Part shown: one piece after another, positions 43,273 to 52,190 of the stretch
Position numbering within the stretch: position 1 is the stretch's first letter
Layout: every line of letters starts with the position of its first letter
Origin: JACDAN01 sp963842235
Lineage (GTDB): Bacteria > Actinomycetota > Thermoleophilia > Gaiellales > Gaiellaceae
DNA length: 64,000 bases
Reading direction: 5' to 3'
Assembly: GCA_963842235.1 (NCBI GenBank)
Contig: CAWJFT010000001.1
Coordinates: 1,240,001 to 1,304,000 of the forward strand
Position numbers and translations under genes: made by a program
Notes under the pieces: generated by a model
Seen by the model: the letters and a program-made list of their open reading frames with translations, nothing else
What the model was told of the DNA's origin: nothing
Database searches by the model: none

Positions 43273-44516
43273 GAGCTCTCCGAACGAAAGCGCAGATCCT
43301 GGTGGTGGAGCCGGTGCCCGAGCTTGTCGCGCTTGGTCTCCAGGTACTCGCGGTTCTCGGCGTTCGGCGGTGTCTCGATCGGAACCTGCTCCACAACGGT
43401 GAGGCCGAACCCTTCGAGCCCGGTGATCTTCTTCGGATTGTTGGTGAGGATCCGGATCGTCGTCAGCCCCAGGTCGGCCAGGACCTGGTTGCCGATCCCC
43501 CACTCGCGGGCGTCTGCCGGAAACCCGAGCTCGATGTTCGCCTCGACGGTGTCGAGGCCGTTCTCCTGGAGCTCGTAGGCCTTCAGCTTGTTCATGAGGC
43601 CGATGCCGCGCCCCTCCTGCCCCATGTAGAGGAGCACCCCGCGCTCTTCGGCGCCGATCTGGGCGAGCGCCTGCTCGAGCTGCTCGCCGCAATCGCAGCG
43701 GAGCGAGTGGAAGACGTCGCCGGTGAGGCACTCCGAGTGGACGCGGACGAGCACGTCCTCCGCGCCGTCCACCTCACCCTTGACGAGCGCAACGTGGTGC
43801 TTGCCGCTCAGCTTCTCGCGGAAGGCGACCGCGGTGAAATCGCCGTAGGCAGTGGGCAGGCGCACGGACACGGTGCGTTCGACGAGCACCTCCGTCCGCC
43901 GGCGGTACTCGATCAGGTCGGCGACGGTGATCAGCCTGATTCCGTGGTACTCGCAGAACTCGGTCAGGTCAGGGACGCGGGCCATCGTCCCGTCCTCGTT
44001 CATTACCTCGCAGACGACGCCGGCGGGAATCAATCCGGCCAGCCGCGCGAGATCGACCGCAGCCTCGGTCTGGCCCGTCCGTTCCAGGACGCCGCCGGGA
44101 CGGGCGCGCAACGGGAAGACGTGGCCCGGGTGGACGAGATCCGCGGCGCCGCGATTCGGGTCGATCGCGGTCTGGATCGTTCGCGCTCGGTCGGCCGCGG
44201 AGATCCCGGTCGTGACGCCCTCGCGGGCCTCGATCGTGACGGTGAACGCCGTCTGGAGCGGCGTCTCGTTGTTTTCGGTCATCGGTCGCAGCGAGAGCTC
44301 GTCGCAGCGGTCCGGCGTCAGGCAGAGGCAGATCAACCCGCGCGCGTGCATCGCCATGAAGTTGATCGCCTCGGGCGTGGCGAACTGCGCGGCGATGGTG
44401 AGATCGCCTTCGTTCTCCCGATCCGCGGCATCCACTACGACCACGAACTTGCCGCGGCGGATGTCTTCGATCGCCTGCTCGACAGTGGAGAAGGTGGTGT
44501 CGGTCCGGGTCGCCAT
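43269..44516 (-). CDS. ribBA: Bifunctional DHBP synthase / GTP cyclohydrolase II
   Basis: 415 residues. The RibB half has DRENEGDLTIAAQFATPEA (shown within the limit) and the HPGHVFPLRA segment of the DHBP synthase active site. The RibA half starts near residue 215 and has the zinc cysteines in SECLTGDVFHSLRCDCGEQL and the GTP-binding GQEGRGIGLMNKLKAY. Both halves look active. They supply the two precursors of riboflavin. The gene sits between ribE and ribH in the operon. Confidence 0.96.
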   Translation of the reverse strand: MATRTDTTFSTVEQAIEDIRRGKFVVVVDAADRENEGDLTIAAQFATPEAINFMAMHARGLICLCLTPDRCDELSLRPMTENNETPLQTAFTVTIEAREGVTTGISAADRARTIQTAIDPNRGAADLVHPGHVFPLRARPGGVLERTGQTEAAVDLARLAGLIPAGVVCEVMNEDGTMARVPDLTEFCEYHGIRLITVADLIEYRRRTEVLVERTVSVRLPTAYGDFTAVAFREKLSGKHHVALVKGEVDGAEDVLVRVHSECLTGDVFHSLRCDCGEQLEQALAQIGAEERGVLLYMGQEGRGIGLMNKLKAYELQENGLDTVEANIELGFPADAREWGIGNQVLADLGLTTIRILTNNPKKITGLEGFGLTVVEQVPIETPPNAENREYLETKRDKLGHRLHHQDLRFRSESS

Positions 44517-44535
44517 CGCGTGAATCGTAACCGCG

Positions 44536-45083
44536 CTAATCGTCCGGACGGATCAGTCGTTCGACGTACTTGGCGAGGATGTCGACCTCGAGGTTGACCG
44601 GGTCGCCCAATTCGAGCGCGCCCAGCGTCGTGACCTCGAGGGTGTGCGGGACGAGCGCCACGGTAAAGGCCTCGTCCGTGAGCTCGGCCACAGTCAGGGC
44701 GACGCCGTCCACAGTGATCGAGCCCTTCTCGACGCAGTAGCGAAGGATCTCCGGCGGCGCTTCGACGGTCAGTTGCCCGTCGTCGTGCGAGCGCACTCGC
44801 CCGGTGCCGTCGACGTGGCCCTGGACGTAGTGGCCGCCGAGCGGCGCGCCGGCCTCGATCGCCGGCTCGAGGTTGACCTCGGTCCGGAAGGGCTTGGTCC
44901 GCGCATCCGTCTCCCGACGACGTCGAAGGAGAGGCGTCCGTTTGCGCGCTCGACGACGGTCAGGCACGTGCCGTCGACGGCGATCGAGTCGCCGATCTGC
45001 GGCGCCAGCGTGGACTCGACCACGAGTCTCCCGTCGTCGAAGGACACGACCCGGCCGCGCTCGCGAACGATTCCCGTGAACAC
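44536..45083 (-). pseudogene. ribE: Riboflavin synthase alpha chain, one frame break
   Basis: Two lumazine-binding repeats are present. The first frame (from ATG 45083, MFTGIVRERGRVVS) reads to LSFDVV. One base seems missing near 44915, after which the other frame continues RETDARTKPFRTEVNLEPA (given here within limit), GGHYVQGHVDGTG and the second repeat to LIRPDD. Corrected, the protein has about 182 residues... slightly short of the usual 200. Since ribD, ribBA and ribH around it are intact and RibE is required for riboflavin, the break is more likely an error in the sequence than a natural mutation. Confidence 0.85.
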
Positions 45084-45101
45084 GTCCTGAGGTTACTGCC
45101 G

Positions 45102-46040
45102 TCAGGGCTCGTGGACGTAGGCAGTCAGGAGGACGTCCTCGCCGACGGGGCGCGCCTGAAGTCGCGTCAGCGGCCGGGGCGGGACTCCGTCCTGGAACAG
45201 CGTCGGCCCCTCGCCCGAGACCTTCGGCGCGGCGAAGACGAGCAGTTTGTCGATCAGGTCATCGCGGAAGAAAGCGGCGGCGAGGGTCGGCCCACCCTCG
45301 AGCAGGAGCGACTGGACGCCTTCGGAGGCCAGGGCGGCGAGCTCGTCCGCGAGCGGTTCGGTTCGGAGCTCTAGGTCGGATCCTTCCGGGAGCGGGCCGC
45401 GGCCTAACGCAAGCCGCCGCGGTTGGTTCGCGGCCCCGACGTCCCGTGCCGTGAGCTTCGGGTCATCTGCAGTGACCGTCCCCATCCCGACCGCAACCGC
45501 GTCGGAGGCGGCGCGCAGCTCATGCACAAGCCGACGGCTCTCCTCCCCGGAGATCCAGCGCTCGCCGGGCAGGGTCAGGCGGCCGTCGAGGGTCATCGCC
45601 GCCTTGTAGGTCACGAACGGCCGACCCTGGGAGACCCACGTTCGCCACGCTTCGTTCTGGGCGCGGGCTTCGAAGCTGTCGATCAGCTCGACGTCGACCC
45701 CGGCCGCGCTGAGCACCTCGAGGCCGCCGCCCGCCTTGGGGTTCGGGTCGAGCGCTCCGGCGACGACCCTTGCGACGCCGGCTTCCAGGATCGCCTTCGT
45801 GCAGGGCGGCGTGTCGCCATGGTGCGTGCAGGGCTCCATCGTCGTGTACAGCGTCGCGCCGCTGGCACGCTCGCCCGCCGCCTGCAGGGCGACGACCTCG
45901 CCGTGCGGTCCTCCCTTGCGCTCGTGCCAGCCCTCGCCGACGACCTCCCCGTCGCGGACAACGACCGCGCCCACAACCGGGTTCGGATGCGTCGTGCCAC
46001 GCCCGCGCTCCGCGAGCTCGAGCGCGCGGGCGAGCGTCAC
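45102..46040 (-). CDS. ribD: Bifunctional pyrimidine deaminase/reductase of riboflavin synthesis
   Basis: 312 residues, GTG start overlapping the rpe stop (GTGA). The deaminase half has the zinc site HGEVVAL and PCTHHGDTPPCTKAI. The reductase half starts near residue 140 (PFVTYKAAMTLDGR) and has LLLEGGPTLAAAFF. It converts the GTP-derived pyrimidine into ribitylamino-uracil phosphate. It is the first rib gene of the cluster. Confidence 0.95.
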   Translation of the reverse strand: MTLARALELAERGRGTTHPNPVVGAVVVRDGEVVGEGWHERKGGPHGEVVALQAAGERASGATLYTTMEPCTHHGDTPPCTKAILEAGVARVVAGALDPNPKAGGGLEVLSAAGVDVELIDSFEARAQNEAWRTWVSQGRPFVTYKAAMTLDGRLTLPGERWISGEESRRLVHELRAASDAVAVGMGTVTADDPKLTARDVGAANQPRRLALGRGPLPEGSDLELRTEPLADELAALASEGVQSLLLEGGPTLAAAFFRDDLIDKLLVFAAPKVSGEGPTLFQDGVPPRPLTRLQARPVGEDVLLTAYVHEP

Positions 46041-46711
46041 AGGAGCTCGGCGAGCCGGCGGAAGGACGAGGCGATGTCCTCCGCTGCGAAGACGCTCGTG
46101 CCCGCCACGAAGAGGTCGGCCCCCGCCTCACGAAGCTTCGGAACGTTGTTCGGGCCGACCCCTCCGTCGACTTGCACGTGCTTGCCTTCGGGGAGCAGTG
46201 AGCGGAGGCGCTCGACGCGCGGAATCGCTTCCGGCATAAACGCCTGGCCCGAATAGCCGGGGTGGATGCTCATGCAGAGGACGAGATCCGCCGGATCTGC
46301 CTTCTGCGCGGCCTGCTCGGGCTCGGTTTGCGGATTGAAGGCGAGACCGACGCCGAGCCCGTGCTCCCTGGCCTGAGTGGCCAACGCAGCCACGTCCTCG
46401 GCGACCTCGTAGTGGAACGTCACGCTGTCGCCCCCGGCCTCGGCGATCGCCTGGAAGTGGCGATCGGGCTGCTCGACCATCAGGTGGCAATCGACGCGTC
46501 CGCCGGCGCGGTGGATGATCGGCGAGATCCACTGGAGGACGATCGGCCCCATGGTGACCGGTGGCACGAAGTGCCCGTCGCCGACGTCGAAGTGGAAGAT
46601 CCGCGCGCCGGCCTCGAGCAGGATCTCGATCTGCTCGCCGAGGCGCGAGAAGTCGGCGGCGTAGAGCGACGGCTCGACCTCGGCCCCGCGCATCCATTCA
46701 TCCCAGGACAC
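46037..46711 (-). CDS. rpe: Ribulose-phosphate 3-epimerase
   Basis: 224 residues, GTG start. TIM-barrel signature residues are in FHFDVGDGHFVPPVTMGP (metal His and catalytic Asp), VDCHLMVE, HPGYSGQAF and VDGGVGPNN. It interconverts ribulose-5-phosphate and xylulose-5-phosphate; ribulose-5-phosphate is also the RibBA substrate, which fits the operon. It follows rsmB by 9 bases. Confidence 0.95.
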   Translation of the reverse strand: MSWDEWMRGAEVEPSLYAADFSRLGEQIEILLEAGARIFHFDVGDGHFVPPVTMGPIVLQWISPIIHRAGGRVDCHLMVEQPDRHFQAIAEAGGDSVTFHYEVAEDVAALATQAREHGLGVGLAFNPQTEPEQAAQKADPADLVLCMSIHPGYSGQAFMPEAIPRVERLRSLLPEGKHVQVDGGVGPNNVPKLREAGADLFVAGTSVFAAEDIASSFRRLAELL

Positions 46712-46720
46712 TTCTCGATC

Positions 46721-47920
46721 CTAGTTTCGAAGGCGGGCGACGAAGAAGCCCGACGTGCCGTGCTTGTGTGGCAGCGTCAGCAGAAACTCAGGTCGGCGCG
46801 GATGCGCGTATTCCGGCCATTCCCCACCGAGCGGTTCGGCCTGGAGACCACTTGCATCGACCACGTCCTCGTTCTCGGCCGCGGCGATCGTGCAGACCGA
46901 GTACGTGATCGTGCCGCCCGGCTTGACTCGTTCCGCGGCGACGCTCAGGAGCTCGCGCTGGAGCTCCCGGAGCGGCTGCGCGCGCCAACGGAGATCCGGT
47001 CGGGCGGCGAGGACGCCGAGCCCCGAGCACGGCGCGTCGACAAGCACGCGGTCGAAGCCGGTCAGCTCCGCCGGCAGCTCTCGCGCGTCGGCGTTCACGA
47101 CCGTCACGTTGTCGAAGCCCAGGTGCCTGACGTTCTTCTCCAGCTCGCGCGCTCGACCCTCGTGGAGCTCCACCGCCACGACCTCGGCGGCCTTCCCGGC
47201 GAGCTGCGTCGTCTTCCCACCTGGCGCCGCGCAGAGGTCGAGCACGCGCTCGCCTTCCTGCACGCCGACGGCGAGCCCCGCGAGCTGCGAGCCGCGGCTC
47301 TGCGGCCAGACGAGGCCCTGCTCCAGCTCCTCCGGGTCGATGCGTTCGACAACTCGTGCCTCGCCGGTGCCGACGACGCGCACGGCCGTCTCCGGCGGCT
47401 CGTTCTGCGCCTTCATCAGAGCCAGAGCCTCCTCCGGCCCCCACTCCCGCCACCAGGTCCCGCCGATCCAGTCCGGGTAGGAATGCTTGAGCGCGGCTTC
47501 CTGCGCGGTTCCTTCGGGCAGCGCTTCCACGAGCGGCCGAATCCGCTCGGCCACCTTCCTGAGCACCGCGTTGACAAGGCCGGTGGCCCGCGGAGCGCCG
47601 GCGGCGCGCACGACCTCCACCGCCTCGTTCACGCTCGCACGAGGCGGCACGCCGTCCAGAAAGGCCAGCTCGTACGCGCCGAGACGCAGCGCCGCCCGCA
47701 CTGGCACGTCGAGCTCGACGAGCGAGCGTCCGGCGATCGTCTCCAGGGCGTGGTCGAGCGTGCGAACCCGTTGGACGGCGCCGTAGGCGATCCGCTGGGC
47801 AAAGGCGCGGTCCCGCGGATCGAGACCTGCGGCTTCCGCGGCGAATGCCCGATCCGCGTACGCGCCTTCGTCGAAGACGCGCACGAGCAGTCGGTGCGCA
47901 ACTCGTCTGGCCTCGGTCAG
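46721..47920 (-). CDS. rsmB: 16S rRNA (cytosine-967-C5) methyltransferase, apparent CTG start
   Basis: 399 residues from CTG 47920. The frame's first ATG/GTG start would be 99 bases earlier inside fmt, while CTG overlaps the fmt stop as CTGA with GGGGG six bases upstream. The N-terminal NusB-like RNA-binding domain starts ARRVAHRLLVRVFDEG. The methyltransferase has the SAM loop LDLCAAPGGKTTQLAGK and the two Cys of the mechanism in DAPCSGLGVL and TYSVCTIA. It methylates C967 of 16S rRNA in E. coli terms. The fmt-rsmB order is conserved in many bacteria. Confidence 0.92.
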   Translation of the reverse strand: MTEARRVAHRLLVRVFDEGAYADRAFAAEAAGLDPRDRAFAQRIAYGAVQRVRTLDHALETIAGRSLVELDVPVRAALRLGAYELAFLDGVPPRASVNEAVEVVRAAGAPRATGLVNAVLRKVAERIRPLVEALPEGTAQEAALKHSYPDWIGGTWWREWGPEEALALMKAQNEPPETAVRVVGTGEARVVERIDPEELEQGLVWPQSRGSQLAGLAVGVQEGERVLDLCAAPGGKTTQLAGKAAEVVAVELHEGRARELEKNVRHLGFDNVTVVNADARELPAELTGFDRVLVDAPCSGLGVLAARPDLRWRAQPLRELQRELLSVAAERVKPGGTITYSVCTIAAAENEDVVDASGLQAEPLGGEWPEYAHPRRPEFLLTLPHKHGTSGFFVARLRN

Positions 47921-48705
47921 CGAAGCCCCCGCTCGAACTCCGCCAGGGTCATGCGGCGGCGTCCCTCTGGCTGCAGCTCGAGGATCTCCAGCCGGCCGTC
48001 CTCGATCCGCGAACGCCACACGATCACGGGCCGCCCGTGCAGCTCCGCTCTGGCCCCGATGTGCGGCGACAAGGCACGAATCCGGTTGTGCAGCTCTTCG
48101 GCCGGCCGGGACCAGTCGAGCTCGCGATCAGCTGCCCGGATCTTCTCCGCGTAGGTCACCTCGCCCTCCTGCGGGCGGAAGTCCTCGGAGTCGAGCGCCG
48201 CGTCGACCAGGTCGGGGGTCACGGCGACGGCGCGCTCGAACACCGCGCCGGCATCGTCGTCGGACGCGATCGGAAACCGGCTCTCCGCGCCGATCGGCCC
48301 GGCGTCGAGCTCGGGCACGAGGCGGATGATCGAAACGCCGGTCTCCTCGTCCCCGGTCATGATCGCGCGCTCGACGGGTGCTGCTCCACGCCAGCGGGGG
48401 AGCAACGAGGGATGCACGTTCAGCCACAGCGTCTGGCCGAGCAGCTCGTCGGGAATCAGCGCGCCGTAGGCGACGGCGACGACGGCATCAACCCCGACGT
48501 CCGACAGCTCGGCCGGGCGTTCCGGTTGGCGCACCTCGATTCCCAGCTGCTCCGCAACCTGCTTCGCCGGGGGCGCCGCGACCTGCCTGCCGCGTCCTCG
48601 CCGCCGGTCCGGTCGCGTGAGCAGATAGGCGATCTCGTGGCGGTCGGCGAGCCTGCGCAGCACGTCGGCGCCGAACGGCGCCGTCGCCGCCACGGCCAGC
48701 TTCAT
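47917..48705 (-). CDS. fmt: Methionyl-tRNA formyltransferase
   Basis: 262 residues. The formyl-transfer motif WLNVHPSLLPRWRGAAPVER holds the Asn-His pair, and the catalytic Asp lies in the following conserved segment GVSIIRLVPELDAGPI. At 262 residues it is shorter than the usual 310; the C-terminal tRNA-binding domain appears trimmed, ending LAEFERGLR. It formylates initiator Met-tRNA, and Def, encoded next to it, removes the formyl group. Confidence 0.93.
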   Translation of the reverse strand: MKLAVAATAPFGADVLRRLADRHEIAYLLTRPDRRRGRGRQVAAPPAKQVAEQLGIEVRQPERPAELSDVGVDAVVAVAYGALIPDELLGQTLWLNVHPSLLPRWRGAAPVERAIMTGDEETGVSIIRLVPELDAGPIGAESRFPIASDDDAGAVFERAVAVTPDLVDAALDSEDFRPQEGEVTYAEKIRAADRELDWSRPAEELHNRIRALSPHIGARAELHGRPVIVWRSRIEDGRLEILELQPEGRRRMTLAEFERGLR

Positions 48706-48709
48706 GGGC

Positions 48710-49276
48710 TTACGGGGCCAGGACGGCGCGGGGGCGCAGGACTCCGAGAGCCTCCCGGCGCGCCTCTTCAGTCGTCCGGTCGATGATGAGGACGCCGTCG
48801 AGGTGGTCGAGCTCGTGCTGCGCGACCCGCGCGCCGAGCTCGCTCAGATCCAGGGAGATTTCGCCGCCTTCGGGATCTCGGCCCTCGAGCCGGACCGTCA
48901 GCGCCCGCTCGACCGGAACCTGGATGCCCTGCATGGACAGGCAGCCCTCCTCGTCGCTCTCCGTCTCGTCGCCACGCTCGACGATCACCGGATTCACAAC
49001 CGCCACGGGCTCGCTGTCGGTGTCGGGCTGGAACACGAAGACCCGGCGGATGGTGCCGACCTGGTTCGCCGCGAGGCCCACGCCGTTCGCGTCCTGCATG
49101 AGCCGGAGCATCCGCTCGACGAGCCGTTCCAGGTCGTCGTCGAACTGCTCGACCTCGCGGGATCGGAGCCTGAGCACGGGGTCCGGGTACTGCCGAATCT
49201 GCGCGAGCGCCGCTTGTCGGAGCGCTTCTCGCTGCGGGTCGAGCTCCTCATTGCGGACCTGTCCGGCCTCGTCCAT
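48710..49276 (-). CDS. def: Peptide deformylase
   Basis: 188 residues. All three class motifs are present: GVGLAANQVG, EEGCLSMQG (metal Cys) and QHELDHLDG (metal His pair and catalytic Glu). It removes the N-formyl group from nascent proteins. It lies four bases upstream of fmt and 13 downstream of priA in the same operon. The N-terminus is about 20 residues longer than minimal Def. Confidence 0.96.
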   Translation of the reverse strand: MDEAGQVRNEELDPQREALRQAALAQIRQYPDPVLRLRSREVEQFDDDLERLVERMLRLMQDANGVGLAANQVGTIRRVFVFQPDTDSEPVAVVNPVIVERGDETESDEEGCLSMQGIQVPVERALTVRLEGRDPEGGEISLDLSELGARVAQHELDHLDGVLIIDRTTEEARREALGVLRPRAVLAP

Positions 49277-49289
49277 CGCCGGTATGAAA

Positions 49290-51221
49290 TCAAAGGCCCT
49301 GGGGGTCTACGTCGACCACGGCGGTCACTCCGGCTCGCCGCATCTCCGGCGCGGCGGCCGCGAGCAGGCGCGCAGCTCGGCCGGCGATCTTGCGCGGCCC
49401 GCCGCTCTTCGCAATCAGCTGAGCGCGGTGACGGCCGCGCAGGCGCAGAAGCGGCGCGGGGCCGAGCAGCTCGGCGTCCTCCGTCTTGAGGCCGGCTGCT
49501 ACCTCCTCGAGCAGGCGCTGCGGATCGCGCGCCTCCGGGCCCGACGCGACGACCCGGACGAGGTGGCGGAACGGCGGGTACCCGAGCTCCCGCCGCCGCT
49601 CGAGCTCCTCGTTCAGGAAGCGCCCGACGTCATGCCTCGCGGCGTGGACGATCGGCCGAGCGTCCGGCTGGAAGGTCTGGACGAGCACTCGTCCAGGAGC
49701 GTCACGGCCGCTTCGGCCGGCGAGCTGCGTCAGGAGCTGGAAGGTGCGCTCCTCGGCACGGAAGTCGGGCATGCCGAGCCCCGTGTCGGCGTCGACGACC
49801 GCGGCCAGCGCGACGCCGGCGAAGTGATGGCCCTTCGCGACCATCTGCGTGCCGACGAGCACGGCGCGCTCGGTTGCGGCGAAGCGCCGGAGCGCCGCGG
49901 CGAGCTCACCGGGTCGGCGCACCGAGTCGGCGTCGAGCCGGATCCGCTCGAGCTCGGGCACCTTCTCCGCGAGCTCGCGCTCGAGCCGCTGCGTGCCGGC
50001 GCCGATCCGCGCAAGCTCGCCGGAGCCACAGGCGGGGCAGTTCTGCCCGGGCTCTTCGGTCCAAGCGCAGTGGTGGCAGTGCAGCCGGCCGTCGGCGTGC
50101 AGAACAAGCGCGACGTCGCAGTTCATGCAGCGCCTCGTCTGTCCGCACGACCGGCAGTGGATCGCGGGAGCGACGCCGCGGCGGTTGAGGAGCAAGATCG
50201 CCTTCCCCCCTCCTTCCGCGATCGCGCCGAGCTCGGCCAGCAACGGTGCGGAGAGCGGATAGCCCGCCTCGCGCCGGAGATCGACGACGCGCACGGGCGG
50301 CAGGGCGCCGGCCAGGCGGCCGCCGAGCTCGAGGCGCTCGAGCCGTTCCCAGCTCTCGGGCCTGGGCGTCGCCGAGCCGAAGACGGTGACGGCGCCTTCG
50401 AGCGCCGCCCGCTTGGCGGCGACGGTGCGGGCGTCGTAGCGAGGATCCGATTCCTGCTTGTAGGCCTGGTCGTGCTCCTCGTCCACGCAGATGACGCCGA
50501 CCCGGTCGAGCGGCGCGAAGACGGCCGAACGTGCGCCGACGACGATCGGGGCCGCTCCGCTCGCCGCCCGCGCCCGCTCGTCGCGCCGCTCGGCCTCCGT
50601 CAGGGCGGAATGCAAAACCGCCACCCGGTCGCCGAAGCGGGCGCGCAGCCTGCCGACGGTCTGGGGAGCGAGCGCGATCTCGGGCACGAGCACGATCGCC
50701 GTCCGGCCACGCTCGAGGGCAGCGGTGCAGGCGCGGATATAGACCTCGGTCTTGCCGCTGCCCGTGGCGCCGTGAAGGAGGAAGTTGCCGCCGCCGTCGT
50801 CGAGCGCCTCGGTGATCCGGTCGAGCGCGCGATGCTGCGACGCCGAGAGCGCCGCCGGCTCAGCCTCGCCGACGAGGGCATCCCGCGCCGCTGGCGACTC
50901 GCGCTCGCCTCGGGGCCGTCGCTTTAGCGGTGCAACCAGCTCCAGCGCCCGAGCGGGTGTCGAGCCGTAGTACTCCGCCAGCCAGAGCGCGAGATCGACG
51001 AGCGGCTCGGGCAGCGCGTCGACGACGTCCCCGACCGGCGCGGTCTTGACGCCAACGGGCGCGGCCTCCTCGAGCCCGACGACCACGCCGCGCCGCCGTG
51101 CTCCGTTGAACCGAACGGAGACGACCGCGCCCTTTCCCACTTCCGGCGGCACCTCGTAGGTGAAGGGACGGGCGACGGCCCGCGAGGCGACGAGCGGGTA
51201 GACGGAGGCGTAGCGGGCCAC
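49290..51221 (-). CDS. priA: Primosomal protein N' (replication restart helicase)
   Basis: 643 residues. Walker A is in GATGSGKTEVYI, Walker B is DEEH in ICVDEEHDQAYK, and the zinc-binding insert has eight Cys in four pairs (CRSC, CMNC, CHHC, CPAC). Helicase motifs V and VI appear as LVGTQMVAKGHHF and QLAGRSGR. With all helicase motifs it looks catalytically competent; some actinobacterial PriA proteins lack them. It restarts stalled forks by loading the replicative helicase. It heads the priA-def-fmt-rsmB-rpe-rib operon. Confidence 0.95.
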   Translation of the reverse strand: MARYASVYPLVASRAVARPFTYEVPPEVGKGAVVSVRFNGARRRGVVVGLEEAAPVGVKTAPVGDVVDALPEPLVDLALWLAEYYGSTPARALELVAPLKRRPRGERESPAARDALVGEAEPAALSASQHRALDRITEALDDGGGNFLLHGATGSGKTEVYIRACTAALERGRTAIVLVPEIALAPQTVGRLRARFGDRVAVLHSALTEAERRDERARAASGAAPIVVGARSAVFAPLDRVGVICVDEEHDQAYKQESDPRYDARTVAAKRAALEGAVTVFGSATPRPESWERLERLELGGRLAGALPPVRVVDLRREAGYPLSAPLLAELGAIAEGGGKAILLLNRRGVAPAIHCRSCGQTRRCMNCDVALVLHADGRLHCHHCAWTEEPGQNCPACGSGELARIGAGTQRLERELAEKVPELERIRLDADSVRRPGELAAALRRFAATERAVLVGTQMVAKGHHFAGVALAAVVDADTGLGMPDFRAEERTFQLLTQLAGRSGRDAPGRVLVQTFQPDARPIVHAARHDVGRFLNEELERRRELGYPPFRHLVRVVASGPEARDPQRLLEEVAAGLKTEDAELLGPAPLLRLRGRHRAQLIAKSGGPRKIAGRAARLLAAAAPEMRRAGVTAVVDVDPQGL

Positions 51222-51239
51222 CCCGCCAGCGTAAAGGCC

Positions 51240-52094
51240 CTACCCGAGGGCTTCGGCGGCTTCGAGCACGAAATCGGTGCCGAAACCAAGCGCCAATCCG
51301 AGCAGGAGCATCCAGGCGACGAGCACCGGATAGCCGAAACGCTGGTTGACGCTGAAGAGCACCTGCACGACGTAGAGGATCGACCCGGCCGCGACGGCCA
51401 TGAAGGCCACCGTCATCGCCTCGCTCACCCACGCCTGCCCGACGAGGGTTCCGAGGAAGGTCGGCCCACCCCCGATCAGCCCGAGCAGCGCGAGGAACGA
51501 CCAACTCGGCCGCACGCCGTCACCCGAGATCGGCCCGACGATGCCGAAGCCCTCGGTGGCGTTGTGCAGGCCGAAGCCGATGATCAGAGCGAGCGCAAGA
51601 CTCAACTCGCCGGCAGCCCCGGCCTGGCCGATCGCGAGGCCCTCGCCGAAGTTGTGCAGGCCGATGCCCGTGGCGATCAGAAGTGCGAGCCGGTGACCCG
51701 GCCCGAGGCGCATGAACCACGACCTGGCCTCGAACTCGACGACGGCCGCTGCGCCCGGCCCGACCAGCGAAGGGGCCGGCCGCTTCTTCATCCAGCGGTC
51801 GTAGTAGACGAGGCTCATCAGGCCGAAGATGAGCCCGGCGGCGAGGACGAACGTCAGGCCGGCGAACTTGGCCCAGGAAGCCCCGTCGGAGACGGCACCC
51901 TCGAGCGACTCCTCGACCGGCTGCACGCCGTGCGCGAGGACGTCCCACAGAAGGAAGATGAGGATCCCGCAAGCGAGCGAGCTCAGTGCGGCGCGGAGGC
52001 GGGCGCTAGCGGTTTCCACACGGCCGAGTGGCAGGCCGAGGAAAATGGTGAAGCCGGCGATCGCGCCGAGGACGAGGATCTGGGCTGAGCTCAT
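51240..52094 (-). CDS. ZIP-family metal transporter
   Basis: 284 residues with eight predicted TM helices. The binuclear metal site typical of ZIP proteins is visible in HNFGEGLAIG (TM4) and HNATEGFGIVGP (TM5). A cytosolic loop with KKRPAPSLVGPG separates the first three helices from the rest. It probably imports Zn, Mn or Fe. ATG 52094 follows AAAGGAG. It is divergent from a DtxR-like regulator gene, with a palindromic operator in the 96-base gap, so import is likely under metal control by that regulator. Confidence 0.92.
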   Translation of the reverse strand: MSSAQILVLGAIAGFTIFLGLPLGRVETASARLRAALSSLACGILIFLLWDVLAHGVQPVEESLEGAVSDGASWAKFAGLTFVLAAGLIFGLMSLVYYDRWMKKRPAPSLVGPGAAAVVEFEARSWFMRLGPGHRLALLIATGIGLHNFGEGLAIGQAGAAGELSLALALIIGFGLHNATEGFGIVGPISGDGVRPSWSFLALLGLIGGGPTFLGTLVGQAWVSEAMTVAFMAVAAGSILYVVQVLFSVNQRFGYPVLVAWMLLLGLALGFGTDFVLEAAEALG

Positions 52095-52119
52095 CGAGTC
52101 CGGGACTCCTTTCGTCTGT

Positions 52120-52137
52120 TGTAAGGGTCACCTTACA
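52120..52137. promoter_or_regulatory. Palindromic operator between ZIP and DtxR-like genes
   Basis: TGTAAGG (52120-52126), GTCA, CCTTACA (52131-52137) is a perfect 7-bp inverted repeat with a 4-base centre, 25 bases upstream of the ZIP start and 53 upstream of the regulator start. The size fits DtxR/MntR boxes, although the sequence differs from the classical IdeR box. A TATAGT at 52153-52158 may be the -10 element of the regulator gene. Confidence 0.65.
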
Positions 52138-52190
52138 GCGACCAGGGGCGACTATAGTGGCGCCGCCCGGCGCTGGCAACCTGGAACCGC